Assembly: GCA_964481385.1 (NCBI GenBank)
Contig: CAYZTN010000002.1
Span: 1 to 46,582 of the forward strand
Source of the DNA: UMGS1649 sp964481385
GTDB lineage: Bacteria; Bacillota; Clostridia; TANB77; CAG-465
DNA length: 46,582 nt
Direction of reading: 5' to 3'
Below the pieces are notes generated by a model that worked only from the letters and a program-made list of their open reading frames with translations, was not told the origin of the DNA and did not search any database. Shown piece by piece: positions 15,343-23,496 of the stretch (the first letter of the stretch is position 1; the number at the start of each line of letters is the position of its first letter). The translations under genes and the position numbers were made by a program.

Positions 15343-15371
15343 ATTATATCACATTTATGTAAACTTTGCAA
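15343..15371 (-). promoter_or_regulatory. promoter/operator of sigma4-type gene C
   Basis: TTGCAA (15371-15366), 17 bp, TATAAT (15348-15343), with ACATTTATGTAAAC (15351-15364, plus-strand reading) in the spacer. Sequence and position are identical to promoter A. The -35 is 6 bases from the clpX terminator. The leader hairpin here is TTCCA/TGGAA, a paired change relative to B. Confidence 0.8.
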
Positions 15372-15376
15372 ACTTG

Positions 15377-15419
15377 CAAAAAGACAGTTCAAAGAAAAAA
15401 CAAGTCTTTAAACTGTCTA
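15377..15419 (-). terminator. terminator of the tig-clpP-clpX block
   Basis: AGACAGTT (15382-15389) pairs with AACTGTCT (15411-15418), followed on the minus strand by five T. It lies just past the clpX stop. Confidence 0.8.
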
Positions 15420-15426
15420 AAATCAT

Positions 15427-16695
15427 TTACATATATTCGTAAATAGGGCCAATTTCTTTCGAAACAACCTCTTTAGTAATAATACATTTCTTAATATTCT
15501 TATTTGATGGTATTGTATACATAGCATCTAACATTGTATCTTCCATGATAGAACGTAAGCCTCTTGCTCCAGTTTTTCTTTCTATTGCAAGGTCTACAAT
15601 TGCTTCTATTGCATCTTTTCTAAAGTCTATCTCACAATTATCCATTTTAAGTAGCTTTTTATATTGCTTAATTATTGCGTTCTTTGGTTTAGTTAATATA
15701 TCCATTAAAGCCTCTTTATCTAGCTGTCCTAGAGAAGTGATAATAGGTAACCTACCAATTAACTCAGGTATTAAACCAAATCTTATAAGGTCATTTGGTA
15801 GTACATGAGAAAATATAGTAGCATAGTCTATATCTTTTTTATCTTCAATCTTAGCACCAAATCCCATAGACTTTTCGCCAATTCTAGCTTCAATTATCTT
15901 ATCTAAGCCCTCAAATGCACCGCCACATATAAACAAGATATTAGATGTATCTATCTTGATAAACTCTTGTTGAGGATGCTTTCTGCCGCCTTGAGGAGGC
16001 ACGTTTGCTACAGTTCCTTCAATTATCTTAAGAAGTGCTTGTTGAACGCCTTCGCCACTTACATCACGAGTGATAGATGGGTTTTCAGACTTTCTTGTAA
16101 TCTTATCTAACTCGTCAATGTATATGATACCTCTTTCTGCTTTAGATACATCATAATCGGCTGCTTGTATAAGCCTTAGTAATATGTTTTCAACATCTTC
16201 ACCAACATATCCTGCTTCTGTAAGAGTTGTAGCGTCTGCAATGGCAAAAGGAACTCTGAGTATCTTTGCTAATGTTTGAGCAAGCAATGTTTTACCACAA
16301 CCAGTTGGACCTAAAAGTAAAATGTTGCTCTTGTTAATTTCAACGCCATCTATTTTATCTAAGTTTCTTATTCTTTTATAATGGTTATATACTGCAACGG
16401 ATAATACTTTTTTGGCATCGTCTTGACCAATTACATATTCGTCTAAAATCTTTTTGATTTGCTCTGGAGTAGGTAGTTCTGTGTTTTCTATAAGCTCTTT
16501 GTTATTTGCTACTGCACTTTCTTCATCTTCAGTTTCCATTATATCTTCTAATATAATTCTATTACACAAATCTATACAATCGTCACATATGTATATGCCG
16601 TTTGGTCCTGCTATTATTTTGCCAACTTCGTCTTTGTATCTACCACAAAACGAACAAAATATATCTGTGCTTTTACCACTTGTCTTTCTTGGCAT
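15427..16695 (-). CDS. clpX: ATP-dependent Clp protease ATP-binding subunit ClpX
   Basis: 422 aa, normal length. N-terminal zinc-binding domain with CSFCGRYKDEV and CDDCIDLC, then an AAA+ module: Walker A GPTGCGKT (about 128-135), Walker B IIYIDELDKI, sensor and arginine-finger segments, and a pore loop GYVGED. It unfolds substrates and feeds them to ClpP in the cytoplasm. clpP lies 34 bp upstream on the same strand and a terminator follows. A GAGGAAAA site precedes the ATG. Confidence 0.97.
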   Translation of the reverse strand: MPRKTSGKSTDIFCSFCGRYKDEVGKIIAGPNGIYICDDCIDLCNRIILEDIMETEDEESAVANNKELIENTELPTPEQIKKILDEYVIGQDDAKKVLSVAVYNHYKRIRNLDKIDGVEINKSNILLLGPTGCGKTLLAQTLAKILRVPFAIADATTLTEAGYVGEDVENILLRLIQAADYDVSKAERGIIYIDELDKITRKSENPSITRDVSGEGVQQALLKIIEGTVANVPPQGGRKHPQQEFIKIDTSNILFICGGAFEGLDKIIEARIGEKSMGFGAKIEDKKDIDYATIFSHVLPNDLIRFGLIPELIGRLPIITSLGQLDKEALMDILTKPKNAIIKQYKKLLKMDNCEIDFRKDAIEAIVDLAIERKTGARGLRSIMEDTMLDAMYTIPSNKNIKKCIITKEVVSKEIGPIYEYM

Positions 16696-16729
16696 TAGTT
16701 GTTTTCCTCCTTATATATACTTTTTTAAC

Positions 16730-17326
16730 CTACAGTTCATTTATGCTATTCATTACTTCATCAATTAAACCATATTCTTTTGCTTCTTCAGCAGATAAGA
16801 AGTTATCTCTATCTGTATCTTTTTCAACTTGCTCTAATGGTTTTCCTGTATTTTCACTAAGTATTCTATTTAATTTTTCTTTTATTTTTAATAAATATTC
16901 TGTATGTATTTTAATGTCACTAGCTTGACCTTGTACGCCACCTAAAGGTTGGTGTATCATTATTGTACTATTAGGTAAAGCATATCTTTTACCTTTTTTA
17001 CCTGCAGCAAGCAAAAATGCTCCCATGCTAGCTGCCATACCGATACATATTGTACATACATCTGATTTGATGTATTTCATTGTATCATATATTGCCATTC
17101 CTGCAGTTACACTTCCTCCAGGACTATTAATGTATAAATGGATATCCTTACCTGGATCCTCTGCGTCTAAGAATAATAACTGTGCTACTACTAAAGAGGC
17201 ACTAACGTCATTTACTTCTTCAGATAAAAATATAATTCTTTCTTTTAATAATCTTGAATATATATCGTAAGATCTTTCCCCTTTACTTGTTTGTTCTACA
17301 ACTACTGGTACTAAACTATTGTTCAT
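16730..17326 (-). CDS. clpP: ATP-dependent Clp protease proteolytic subunit ClpP
   Basis: 198 aa. The catalytic triad is visible: Ser in GMAASMGAFLL (about 98), His in MIHQPLGG (about 123) and Asp in DRDNFLSAEEAKEYGLID (about 172). It forms the 14-subunit barrel fed by ClpX. An AGGAGG site precedes the ATG. A possible promoter and an 11-bp inverted repeat lie in the 146-bp gap upstream, so it may be transcribed both with tig and on its own. No CtsR-type operator was seen. Confidence 0.97.
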   Translation of the reverse strand: MNNSLVPVVVEQTSKGERSYDIYSRLLKERIIFLSEEVNDVSASLVVAQLLFLDAEDPGKDIHLYINSPGGSVTAGMAIYDTMKYIKSDVCTICIGMAASMGAFLLAAGKKGKRYALPNSTIMIHQPLGGVQGQASDIKIHTEYLLKIKEKLNRILSENTGKPLEQVEKDTDRDNFLSAEEAKEYGLIDEVMNSINEL

Positions 17327-17390
17327 AATACTAAAACCTCCTAATAATCTGTATTATATACTAATTTGTATGAAAAATAAAGAGGGAAAA

Positions 17391-17431
17391 TATGAATTTG
17401 TCATAAAAATACTATTTATTACAAATTCATA
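17391..17431. repeat. 11-bp inverted repeat upstream of clpP
   Basis: TATGAATTTGT (17391-17401) and ACAAATTCATA (17421-17431) with a 19-nt loop, in the gap between the SUKH-like gene and clpP. It may be a weak terminator or an operator. A TATAAT without a good -35 lies between it and clpP. Confidence 0.45.
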
Positions 17432-17472
17432 ATTCATCCCCTCGTTCTTGAACACTTTGAGTTTATATCAAT

Positions 17473-17934
17473 TTAGTTAAAATATCTATTTAAAACCATG
17501 TAAGCATAGTCTATTAATGCACTCCAATAAGTAGAAGTTCTTGTTAACTCTTTTTCTATTTCGTCAGTTAACTTTTTACATTCTTCTTTATTTATTAAGT
17601 TTGTTGCCTCTACTTTTTTTAAGAAGCTTATAAATTGTTCGAAGCTCACTGCAATTGTTTCTATTGCTGCCCAATTATCGTTAAACATACAATATATTGG
17701 TATTTCTTCTTCGTCTATTTTCGCTATTATAGGTAAGTCGCCACACGAAACATATCCTATAACAACAAATTCATCGCCAAACCATTCGTATATTGGTTCT
17801 CCTGTTTTCTCGTCATACCTATATCCTGCTTGTGCTTTCTCTATTTCCTCTTTATTATAGATATGAATTGTACCTAGACCTATCCTTACGTCATTTATAC
17901 CACTATTAAATATTTTCTCGGGTATTTTTAACAT
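17473..17934 (-). CDS. SUKH/SMI1-KNR4-like protein inserted in the clp block
   Basis: 153 aa. The central part (YEWFGDEFVVIGYVSCGDLPIIAKIDEEE, then a loop and ETIAVSFEQFISFLKKVE) has the strand pattern of the SMI1/KNR4 (SUKH) fold. SUKH proteins are often immunity proteins against contact-dependent toxins, though many are orphans with other roles. No toxin gene is near. It lies 16 bp after tig, sharing its transcript, with GAGGAG before the ATG. A link to protein quality control is possible from position only. Confidence 0.55.
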   Translation of the reverse strand: MLKIPEKIFNSGINDVRIGLGTIHIYNKEEIEKAQAGYRYDEKTGEPIYEWFGDEFVVIGYVSCGDLPIIAKIDEEEIPIYCMFNDNWAAIETIAVSFEQFISFLKKVEATNLINKEECKKLTDEIEKELTRTSTYWSALIDYAYMVLNRYFN

Positions 17935-17949
17935 ATATTGATTTCTCCT

Positions 17950-19227
17950 CTATTTTTCTACTGCGCTATCTACTAGCACTTTGATAGCTTTTTCTTGTTT
18001 TAGTTGAGCTGTTAAATAATTTGCAACATTTGGATTGTTTTTGAAGTTATCTGCTTCCCTGCCGTATACGCTTGCTAATTCTTCAATTTTAGCATTTACG
18101 TCTTCATCTGTTACTTCAATATTTTCAGCCTTTATAACATATTCCATAGCTAAATTCATTTTTATGCTCTTTACAGCATTATCTCTAAATTGGTTCTTTA
18201 AATCATCCATAGACATATTTAGTATCTCTAAATATTTATCTAATGTTAAACCTTGGTATGCAAGATTTTGTTCAAAATCTCTTACCATATGTTCTATTTC
18301 GTGGTCAACCATTGGCTCAGGAAGTGTTACTTCAACTTGTTCAACTAGTTTATCCATTGTTCTAGTTTCTTTTTCAGCTTTAGCTTGAGCCTCTTTAGAA
18401 GTCTTTAATTTTTCTTTTATATCTGCTTTGTACTCTTCTAATGTATTAAACTCAGAAACGTCTTTTGCAAATTCGTCATCTATAGCAGGTAATTCTTTTT
18501 TCTTTACTTCGTGTAATTTAATTTTGAAAACAACTTCTTTTCCAGCTAAATCTGTATTTCCATAGTCTTCTGGGAAAGTAACGTTAATATCTTTTTCTTC
18601 TTCAGCATTCATTCCAACGATTTGTTCTTCAAAACCAGGAATAAATGAATGGCTTCCAATTCCTAATTCATATTTTTCTGCTTTTCCGCCTTCAAATGCA
18701 ACTTCGTCCAAGAATCCTTCAAAATCTATTACTGCGATATCTCCATCTTCTACAGCACCTTCTTTTGTAACAATTCTTGCGTTTTTATCTTGTACATGTC
18801 CTAGTTCGTGTTCTACATCTGCATCAGTTACTTCTGTTTCAACTTTTTCTATTTCTAGCCCTTTATATTGTTTTAATTCAATTTCAGGTTTTACATATAC
18901 AACTACAGTAAACTCAAGGTCTTTATCTTTACCAATAGCTTTAATTTCTACTTCTGGGTGAGATACAACTTCAAGGTTATTTTCTGTAACAGCTTTAACA
19001 TATTCTTCGTCAGCCACTATGTTAAAAGCTTCGTCATACATAACGCCTTCTCCATACATTTTTTCTACAACATTTCTAGGTACTTTACCATTTCTAAATC
19101 CAGCTATTTTAAATTTGCCAGAATTCTTTTTAAATGCTTCGTCTAAAGCTTCATTAAATCTTTCTTTAGATACTACAAATTCTAATTCTACTTTTGAATT
19201 TTCTTTTTTTGTTACTTTTACGCTCAT
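17950..19227 (-). CDS. tig: trigger factor (ribosome-associated chaperone and prolyl isomerase)
   Basis: 425 aa. The ribosome-binding loop GFRNGKVPRNVVEKMYG is at about residues 43-59, the FKBP-type isomerase domain at about 150-245 (EDGDIAVIDFEGFLDEVAFEGGKAE, IPGFEEQIVGM), and the long helical chaperone arms follow. It binds nascent chains at the ribosomal exit. The order tig, clpP, clpX is common in bacteria; here a SUKH-like gene separates tig and clpP. A sigma-A-like promoter is at 19262-19289 and AAGGAG precedes the ATG. Confidence 0.97.
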   Translation of the reverse strand: MSVKVTKKENSKVELEFVVSKERFNEALDEAFKKNSGKFKIAGFRNGKVPRNVVEKMYGEGVMYDEAFNIVADEEYVKAVTENNLEVVSHPEVEIKAIGKDKDLEFTVVVYVKPEIELKQYKGLEIEKVETEVTDADVEHELGHVQDKNARIVTKEGAVEDGDIAVIDFEGFLDEVAFEGGKAEKYELGIGSHSFIPGFEEQIVGMNAEEEKDINVTFPEDYGNTDLAGKEVVFKIKLHEVKKKELPAIDDEFAKDVSEFNTLEEYKADIKEKLKTSKEAQAKAEKETRTMDKLVEQVEVTLPEPMVDHEIEHMVRDFEQNLAYQGLTLDKYLEILNMSMDDLKNQFRDNAVKSIKMNLAMEYVIKAENIEVTDEDVNAKIEELASVYGREADNFKNNPNVANYLTAQLKQEKAIKVLVDSAVEK

Positions 19228-19261
19228 ATTAAAATCTCCTTTTCTACATAAGTACTAGATA

Positions 19262-19289
19262 ATTATACCACAAATTTTGCAATTTACAA
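19262..19289 (-). promoter_or_regulatory. promoter of tig
   Basis: TTGTAA (19289-19284), 16 bp, TATAAT (19267-19262) on the minus strand, 35-60 bp before the tig ATG. Confidence 0.7.
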
Positions 19290-19401
19290 GGGGCGTAAAT
19301 GTGTATTTTTGCTATATTGGGCACAAAATGATTGGCATCAAAGTATTAATCTAGATTACTCTTCATTGTAGACAAAAGGCCTATGGAGTCAAATCAATTG
19401 A

Positions 19402-20421
19402 AATAATATCTTATATTCGAAATTAACTACTAATTCAAATGATAATGTTACAGATTATCTTTGCAAGAATAATTGTACGTTTTCAGAAACTGCTGAAAAT
19501 ATTGCAAAAATTTGTTTGGATAATAATTCTGTTATATTTGAGTTATGTAGTGATAATGAAGAAACTCAAAAATTTCATGCTTTTTGTAAACAAACTAACA
19601 TTACGCACATGTTAGTTATGTCACTAACTTCAAAAGATATACATAAGCTTATAATTAGCAAGCCACACTTTAATATATTTCTTAACATAGATATTAGTTT
19701 ATTTGCACCTTGGTATAATTGGGACTGTGAATTAGAGAATACTTTTAACAATATGTTAAACAGACTAAATAAATTACCTTTTAACGAACTTAAGAAAAAC
19801 ACAGAAGAAAAAGTAAGGTCAATTGTAACAAGTAAATATATTTCAAACACAAAATCAGAAGGCATAAAAATAACTTCGTTTATTAAAAAACTAAATTTGC
19901 TATTAAAAGCAACTAATTTTAATAATAGCGTATTTACAAATATTTATGATAGTAAAGGTTCTACAAATATATATCGCATATTAGAATTAAGTGAGCTAAT
20001 TCGTTGCGTGACAATTAAATCTAATACATTAAGGCACGAATATATTTATGATACTTTATGTCATAAACTTGAAAAGGATATTGAGAAATATAACTACTGC
20101 TTATTCGAAGAAAACATGTGCATTGCTCAACGTGCAAAATGCGAATGGCCAAAGGTTGCTACTAATGGTTGTTGCTTTGATATAACTAAAAATGCCGAAT
20201 GTACTCATTTAAATTGTAAATCTTGTAATATTACTTGTATATCTTGTAGGCTTTTTACATGTAAGTATTTAAAAGATAGAGGAATAGATTTCGATATTAG
20301 AAAAAACATATTAACTAAAACTTATTTTAACCTATTGCAAAAGCCAGAACTTATATGGAATTTTTTTACCGAAAAAGAAAACATTTTGAAAAAAGTAGAA
20401 AAATATACATTAAAAAAATAA
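19402..20421 (+). CDS. cysteine-rich protein of unknown function, start uncertain, perhaps 5'-truncated
   Basis: The frame is open from 19402 to 20421. The first conventional start inside it is TTG at 19516 (301 aa), which has no ribosome site. Coding-like sequence (DNVTDYLCKNNCTFSETAENIA) continues upstream of that TTG to a stop at 19399-19401, and no ATG is in frame. Another in-frame stop lies at 19369-19371. The C-terminal third has many Cys: CEWPKVATNGCCFDITK, CTHLNCKSCNITCISCRLFTCKYL, a likely metal cluster also typical of a conserved Clostridia family as I recall it. Either an unusual start is used or the 5' end has decayed. Confidence 0.5.
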   Translation, partial: NNILYSKLTTNSNDNVTDYLCKNNCTFSETAENIAKICLDNNSVIFELCSDNEETQKFHAFCKQTNITHMLVMSLTSKDIHKLIISKPHFNIFLNIDISLFAPWYNWDCELENTFNNMLNRLNKLPFNELKKNTEEKVRSIVTSKYISNTKSEGIKITSFIKKLNLLLKATNFNNSVFTNIYDSKGSTNIYRILELSELIRCVTIKSNTLRHEYIYDTLCHKLEKDIEKYNYCLFEENMCIAQRAKCEWPKVATNGCCFDITKNAECTHLNCKSCNITCISCRLFTCKYLKDRGIDFDIRKNILTKTYFNLLQKPELIWNFFTEKENILKKVEKYTLKK

Positions 20422-20437
20422 CTTTAAACATTAGCCA

Positions 20438-20470
20438 AAGACACGCAGTATTATTTTTACTGCGTGTCTT
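20438..20470. terminator. strong hairpin between convergent genes
   Basis: A perfect 13-bp stem (AAGACACGCAGTA region with its complement at 20458-20470), 7-nt loop. T-runs are poor on both sides. It lies between a plus-strand stop at 20421 and a minus-strand stop at 20495. Confidence 0.7.
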
Positions 20471-20494
20471 CTAATTGTTATACAGTTTTACCAA

Positions 20495-21529
20495 TTACAC
20501 CTCAATATATTCATGAGAACACGCTCTAATAAGTCTATTCATAATAGCAACGCCTATTCCTTCCTTTTTAATTCCCTCAATAAATACTATATCTGAATTT
20601 AGCTTATCTACTTGTCTTAATAACGTAAATATGTTACTAGCTATCTCGTCCAAGTTATCTTTTGAACCATAAGTTAAAACGTGTTTATCCGCATATCTTT
20701 CTTTATTCTCAGTTGCACACATAACTGATACGTTTGAGAAACTACTACTTAATTCATTTATTTTATTTATCATTTTATCTGAATTTTCGCTATATACTAA
20801 TACACATCTAGTTTCAGGTGCATAATGTCTATACTTCATACCAGGTGACAACACAACTTCATTTGGTTTTAAATCTTCGAATATATGTTTGTCATATTCA
20901 ACATTGTTTATTACTTCTTCTATTTTTTCTTTGCTTATTTTCCCAGGCCTTAATATTTTAACTTCTCCATTTTCAACTTTAACAACAGTAGATTCAAGGC
21001 CTACTTCGCATTTTCCTCCGTCTATTATGTAGTCCATTTTGCTGGCTAGTTCCGCATATACATCTTCTATACATGTACCACTAGGCTTACCAGATATGTT
21101 CGCACTTGGTGCTGCAATAGGTACTCCAGCGAATTCTATAAGCTTATTTGCAATTATATTAGAAGGCATTCTTATAGCGACTGTGTTTAGTCCTCCTGTT
21201 ACCACACTAGGCACAATATCTTTTTTGTTTAAAATAATGGTAAAAGGTCCTGGCCAAAATGCATCGATAAGTTTATATTCCAATTCACTAATATTAGTTG
21301 CAATTTTGTCTAACATGTTAATATTTGCAATATGCAGAATTAAAGGGTTGTCACTTGCTCTACCTTTAGCTTCAAATATTTTTTTCACAGCCTTTTCGTC
21401 TAAACCATTTGCTCCTATTCCATATACTGTTTCGGTAGGAAACAGTACCAAGCCACCTTCTTTTATAACTGTTGCGGCTTCTGCTATTTTATTATAATCT
21501 TTACTGTTTTTTAAGTCTAACTTTTTCAT
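20495..21529 (-). CDS. threonylcarbamoyl-AMP synthase (Sua5/YwlC type)
   Basis: 344 aa from ATG 21529, which has AAAGGAGC before it; an ATG 30 bases upstream lacks a ribosome site. The YrdC domain comes first (GGLVLFPTETVYGIGANGLDE, KGRASDNPL, APSANISGKPSGT), then the Sua5 C-terminal domain (residues about 225-344). It makes threonylcarbamoyl-adenylate for the t6A37 modification of ANN-decoding tRNAs. The Sua5 extension distinguishes it from short TsaC. Last gene of a three-gene run with the Nudix and ASCH genes. Confidence 0.92.
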   Translation of the reverse strand: MKKLDLKNSKDYNKIAEAATVIKEGGLVLFPTETVYGIGANGLDEKAVKKIFEAKGRASDNPLILHIANINMLDKIATNISELEYKLIDAFWPGPFTIILNKKDIVPSVVTGGLNTVAIRMPSNIIANKLIEFAGVPIAAPSANISGKPSGTCIEDVYAELASKMDYIIDGGKCEVGLESTVVKVENGEVKILRPGKISKEKIEEVINNVEYDKHIFEDLKPNEVVLSPGMKYRHYAPETRCVLVYSENSDKMINKINELSSSFSNVSVMCATENKERYADKHVLTYGSKDNLDEIASNIFTLLRQVDKLNSDIVFIEGIKKEGIGVAIMNRLIRACSHEYIEV

Positions 21530-21563
21530 ATTGCTCCTTTTGTTCCTTTCTCTTTGCATTTAC

Positions 21564-22073
21564 CTAATTATTATTCATATATAACTTACAATAATTCTTC
21601 ATTAAATCATATGACGGATTTATTGAAGGTACAACTTGTTTTTCTTCTATCATTTTATCAAACTCTTCAAATGTAACTAATTTAACTTCAGCTACTTCAG
21701 CTTCTTGTAACTTCAAATCGTGTATATTTACATCTTGATTTACTAACCATACATCTACAATATCTCTAGTTCTAGTATATGAACCTATATAAAACAAGCG
21801 TTCCTCTTTAACCGTTAAGCTTAACTCTTCCATACATTCATTAAATACGGTATCTTTGCTTGTATCGCCAGTTTTAACACCGCCTCCTATTTGTGCCCAC
21901 ATTCCAGGAAACATGTCTTCTTTTTCTGACCTTTTCTCAATAAGTATTTGCTTTTTACTATTTACTATCCATATATGAGTAGAAATTCTATACTCTCCGC
22001 TTTTTAATTCTTTTCTTCTTCTTACAACACCCGTATTTTCTCTAAATCTGTTGTACACATCTACTAGTTCCAT
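21564..22073 (-). CDS. Nudix hydrolase with an atypical Nudix box
   Basis: 169 aa. Fold features: RISTHIWIVNSKKQILIEKRSEKEDMFPGMWAQIGGG, then the Nudix box region GGVKTGDTSKDTVFNECMEELSL. Compared with GX5EX7REUXEEXGU, the first Glu is Asp, the REU Arg is Asn, and the final Gly is Ser, while the metal-binding EE pair is kept. It resembles the IDI-like/YfcD group that hydrolyses nucleoside or isoprenoid diphosphates. The substrate is unknown. Ribosome site GAGGAGA precedes the ATG; a 34-bp gap separates it from the Sua5 start. Confidence 0.75.
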   Translation of the reverse strand: MELVDVYNRFRENTGVVRRRKELKSGEYRISTHIWIVNSKKQILIEKRSEKEDMFPGMWAQIGGGVKTGDTSKDTVFNECMEELSLTVKEERLFYIGSYTRTRDIVDVWLVNQDVNIHDLKLQEAEVAEVKLVTFEEFDKMIEEKQVVPSINPSYDLMKNYCKLYMNNN

Positions 22074-22093
22074 AACAAAATCTCCTCTTTATA

Positions 22094-22498
22094 CTAATCT
22101 TTTTTATTTTCGTAATTCCAAATACTCAAATGCCCTTTAGTAGGAATGGGAGTAGCAAGTGGCTCTACATCTTCTAGAACCCAAGCATATCTTCCAATGC
22201 TATATTCACCACACAAGTACTCCTGTTTATCTTTTTTAATTTTAGATAAAAAGTCTTCGTCCATATATACACAGTCTACCAATTTACATTTGCATATAAT
22301 ATTACCATAACCCATATCTACATTTGGAATTAATTCTAATAGCTCAGCTATGTGTTCATCATTCTTTTTAATTTTCTTCATACTTGCATGAATATATAAC
22401 TCACCTCTATATGTAGTATTCCAGCTCCTGGTTTCAATTACCTTTTTTCCTTCTTTTATAAGGGAAGCCCACGGCTCAATTAAACTTAATACTTTCAT
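22094..22498 (-). CDS. ASCH domain protein
   Basis: 134 aa, a single PUA-like ASCH domain: VLSLIEPWASLIKEGKKVIETRSWNT at the start and YAWVLEDVEPLATPIPTKGHLSIW at the end, both hallmarks of the family. ASCH proteins bind RNA or modified nucleosides; some are amidohydrolases of N4-acetylcytidine. It is the first gene of a run with the Nudix and Sua5 genes, so a role in tRNA or nucleotide metabolism is suggested by context only. Confidence 0.8.
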   Translation of the reverse strand: MKVLSLIEPWASLIKEGKKVIETRSWNTTYRGELYIHASMKKIKKNDEHIAELLELIPNVDMGYGNIICKCKLVDCVYMDEDFLSKIKKDKQEYLCGEYSIGRYAWVLEDVEPLATPIPTKGHLSIWNYENKKD

Positions 22499-22530
22499 AA
22501 ACTTAACACTCCTTTGTTGTAAGTTATAGG

Positions 22531-22567
22531 TTAAAGAGGAACTACGTATTACGCTTTTCCTCTTTAA
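22531..22567. other. 10-bp inverted repeat before the ASCH gene
   Basis: TTAAAGAGGA (22531-22540) pairs with TCCTCTTTAA (22558-22567), 17-nt loop, between the DUF362 stop and the ASCH start. A T-rich tract follows on the plus strand only, so its use as a minus-strand terminator is doubtful. Confidence 0.45.
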
Positions 22568-22590
22568 TATTTGTTTTTTAATTTCTCAAT

Positions 22591-23472
22591 TTAATCAATA
22601 TCTATAAGCTCATAGTTTGTTGTTCCGATTCCAAGTTCTTCTGCGTGTTCTACAGTTCTAATTCCATGTCTCTCTTCAATTCTTGCTATTAATCTTTCTT
22701 TTCCTTTATCTTCTGAATTATACACTAAATCTAAACTAGCTTTATCTACAGCTACTGGATCAACAGAAGCTGTAATTCCTATATCTGCCATACAAGGTGC
22801 TTCTGGATTTTTACTGCAATCGCAGTCAATGGAAATATTATTTATAACATTAATATACACAATATTTCCATTCATATAGTTAACTACTGACTCGTCAGCT
22901 TCTGCCATCGACTCTAAAAAGTGATCTTGCTTTGGTAAATTGTTCCACAATTCAGCAGGAATTCTAGTTGCTCCTGCAGTGTGAATCCATGCTTTACCTC
23001 CAGAAGAAGCAACTCCTATTGACATGTTTTTTAAAGCTCCTCCATAGCCACCCATTTGATGTCCTTTAAAATGTGATAACATAAGCATAGAATCATATTT
23101 TTCTAAATTTTTTCCTACATAATTTTCTTTTAAATGAATTCCGTTTTTCACAGGTATAGCCATATCTCCTTCTTCGTCCATTATATCTACTGGAGCTATA
23201 TCCATAAAACCATGTTCTTTTATTGCTTTCCAATGTTCTTCTGTTGTATTTCTTCTTCCTGCATAAGCGGTATTACATTCTACTATTGTTCCATTTAGTT
23301 TATTTACCAAGTCTTTAATTAAATTAGGATTTAGGAAGTTTTTACCACCTGGTTCTCCTGTTGATATTTTTATTGCTACATTTCCTTTTAATTCTTTTCC
23401 AACTTGTTCATAAATTTTAATTAAACTTTCAGGACTAATATCCTTTGTAAAGTATACTTTTGACCTTTTCAT
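22591..23472 (-). CDS. DUF362 family protein
   Basis: 293 aa from ATG 23472, six bases after AGGAGGAA; a TTG two codons upstream overlaps that context. Motifs: VAIKISTGEPGG, NTAYAGRRNTTEEHWKAI, MLSHFKGHQMGGYGGALKN and CDCSKNPEAPCMADIG with SVDPVAVDKASLDLV. DUF362 proteins are Fe-S-associated and of unsettled function; this one lacks the added 4Fe-4S ferredoxin domain found in longer members. It sits 24 bp after the VanZ-like gene, probably co-transcribed. Confidence 0.8.
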   Translation of the reverse strand: MKRSKVYFTKDISPESLIKIYEQVGKELKGNVAIKISTGEPGGKNFLNPNLIKDLVNKLNGTIVECNTAYAGRRNTTEEHWKAIKEHGFMDIAPVDIMDEEGDMAIPVKNGIHLKENYVGKNLEKYDSMLMLSHFKGHQMGGYGGALKNMSIGVASSGGKAWIHTAGATRIPAELWNNLPKQDHFLESMAEADESVVNYMNGNIVYINVINNISIDCDCSKNPEAPCMADIGITASVDPVAVDKASLDLVYNSEDKGKERLIARIEERHGIRTVEHAEELGIGTTNYELIDID

Positions 23473-23496
23473 ATTCAATTCCTCCTAACAGACAAA

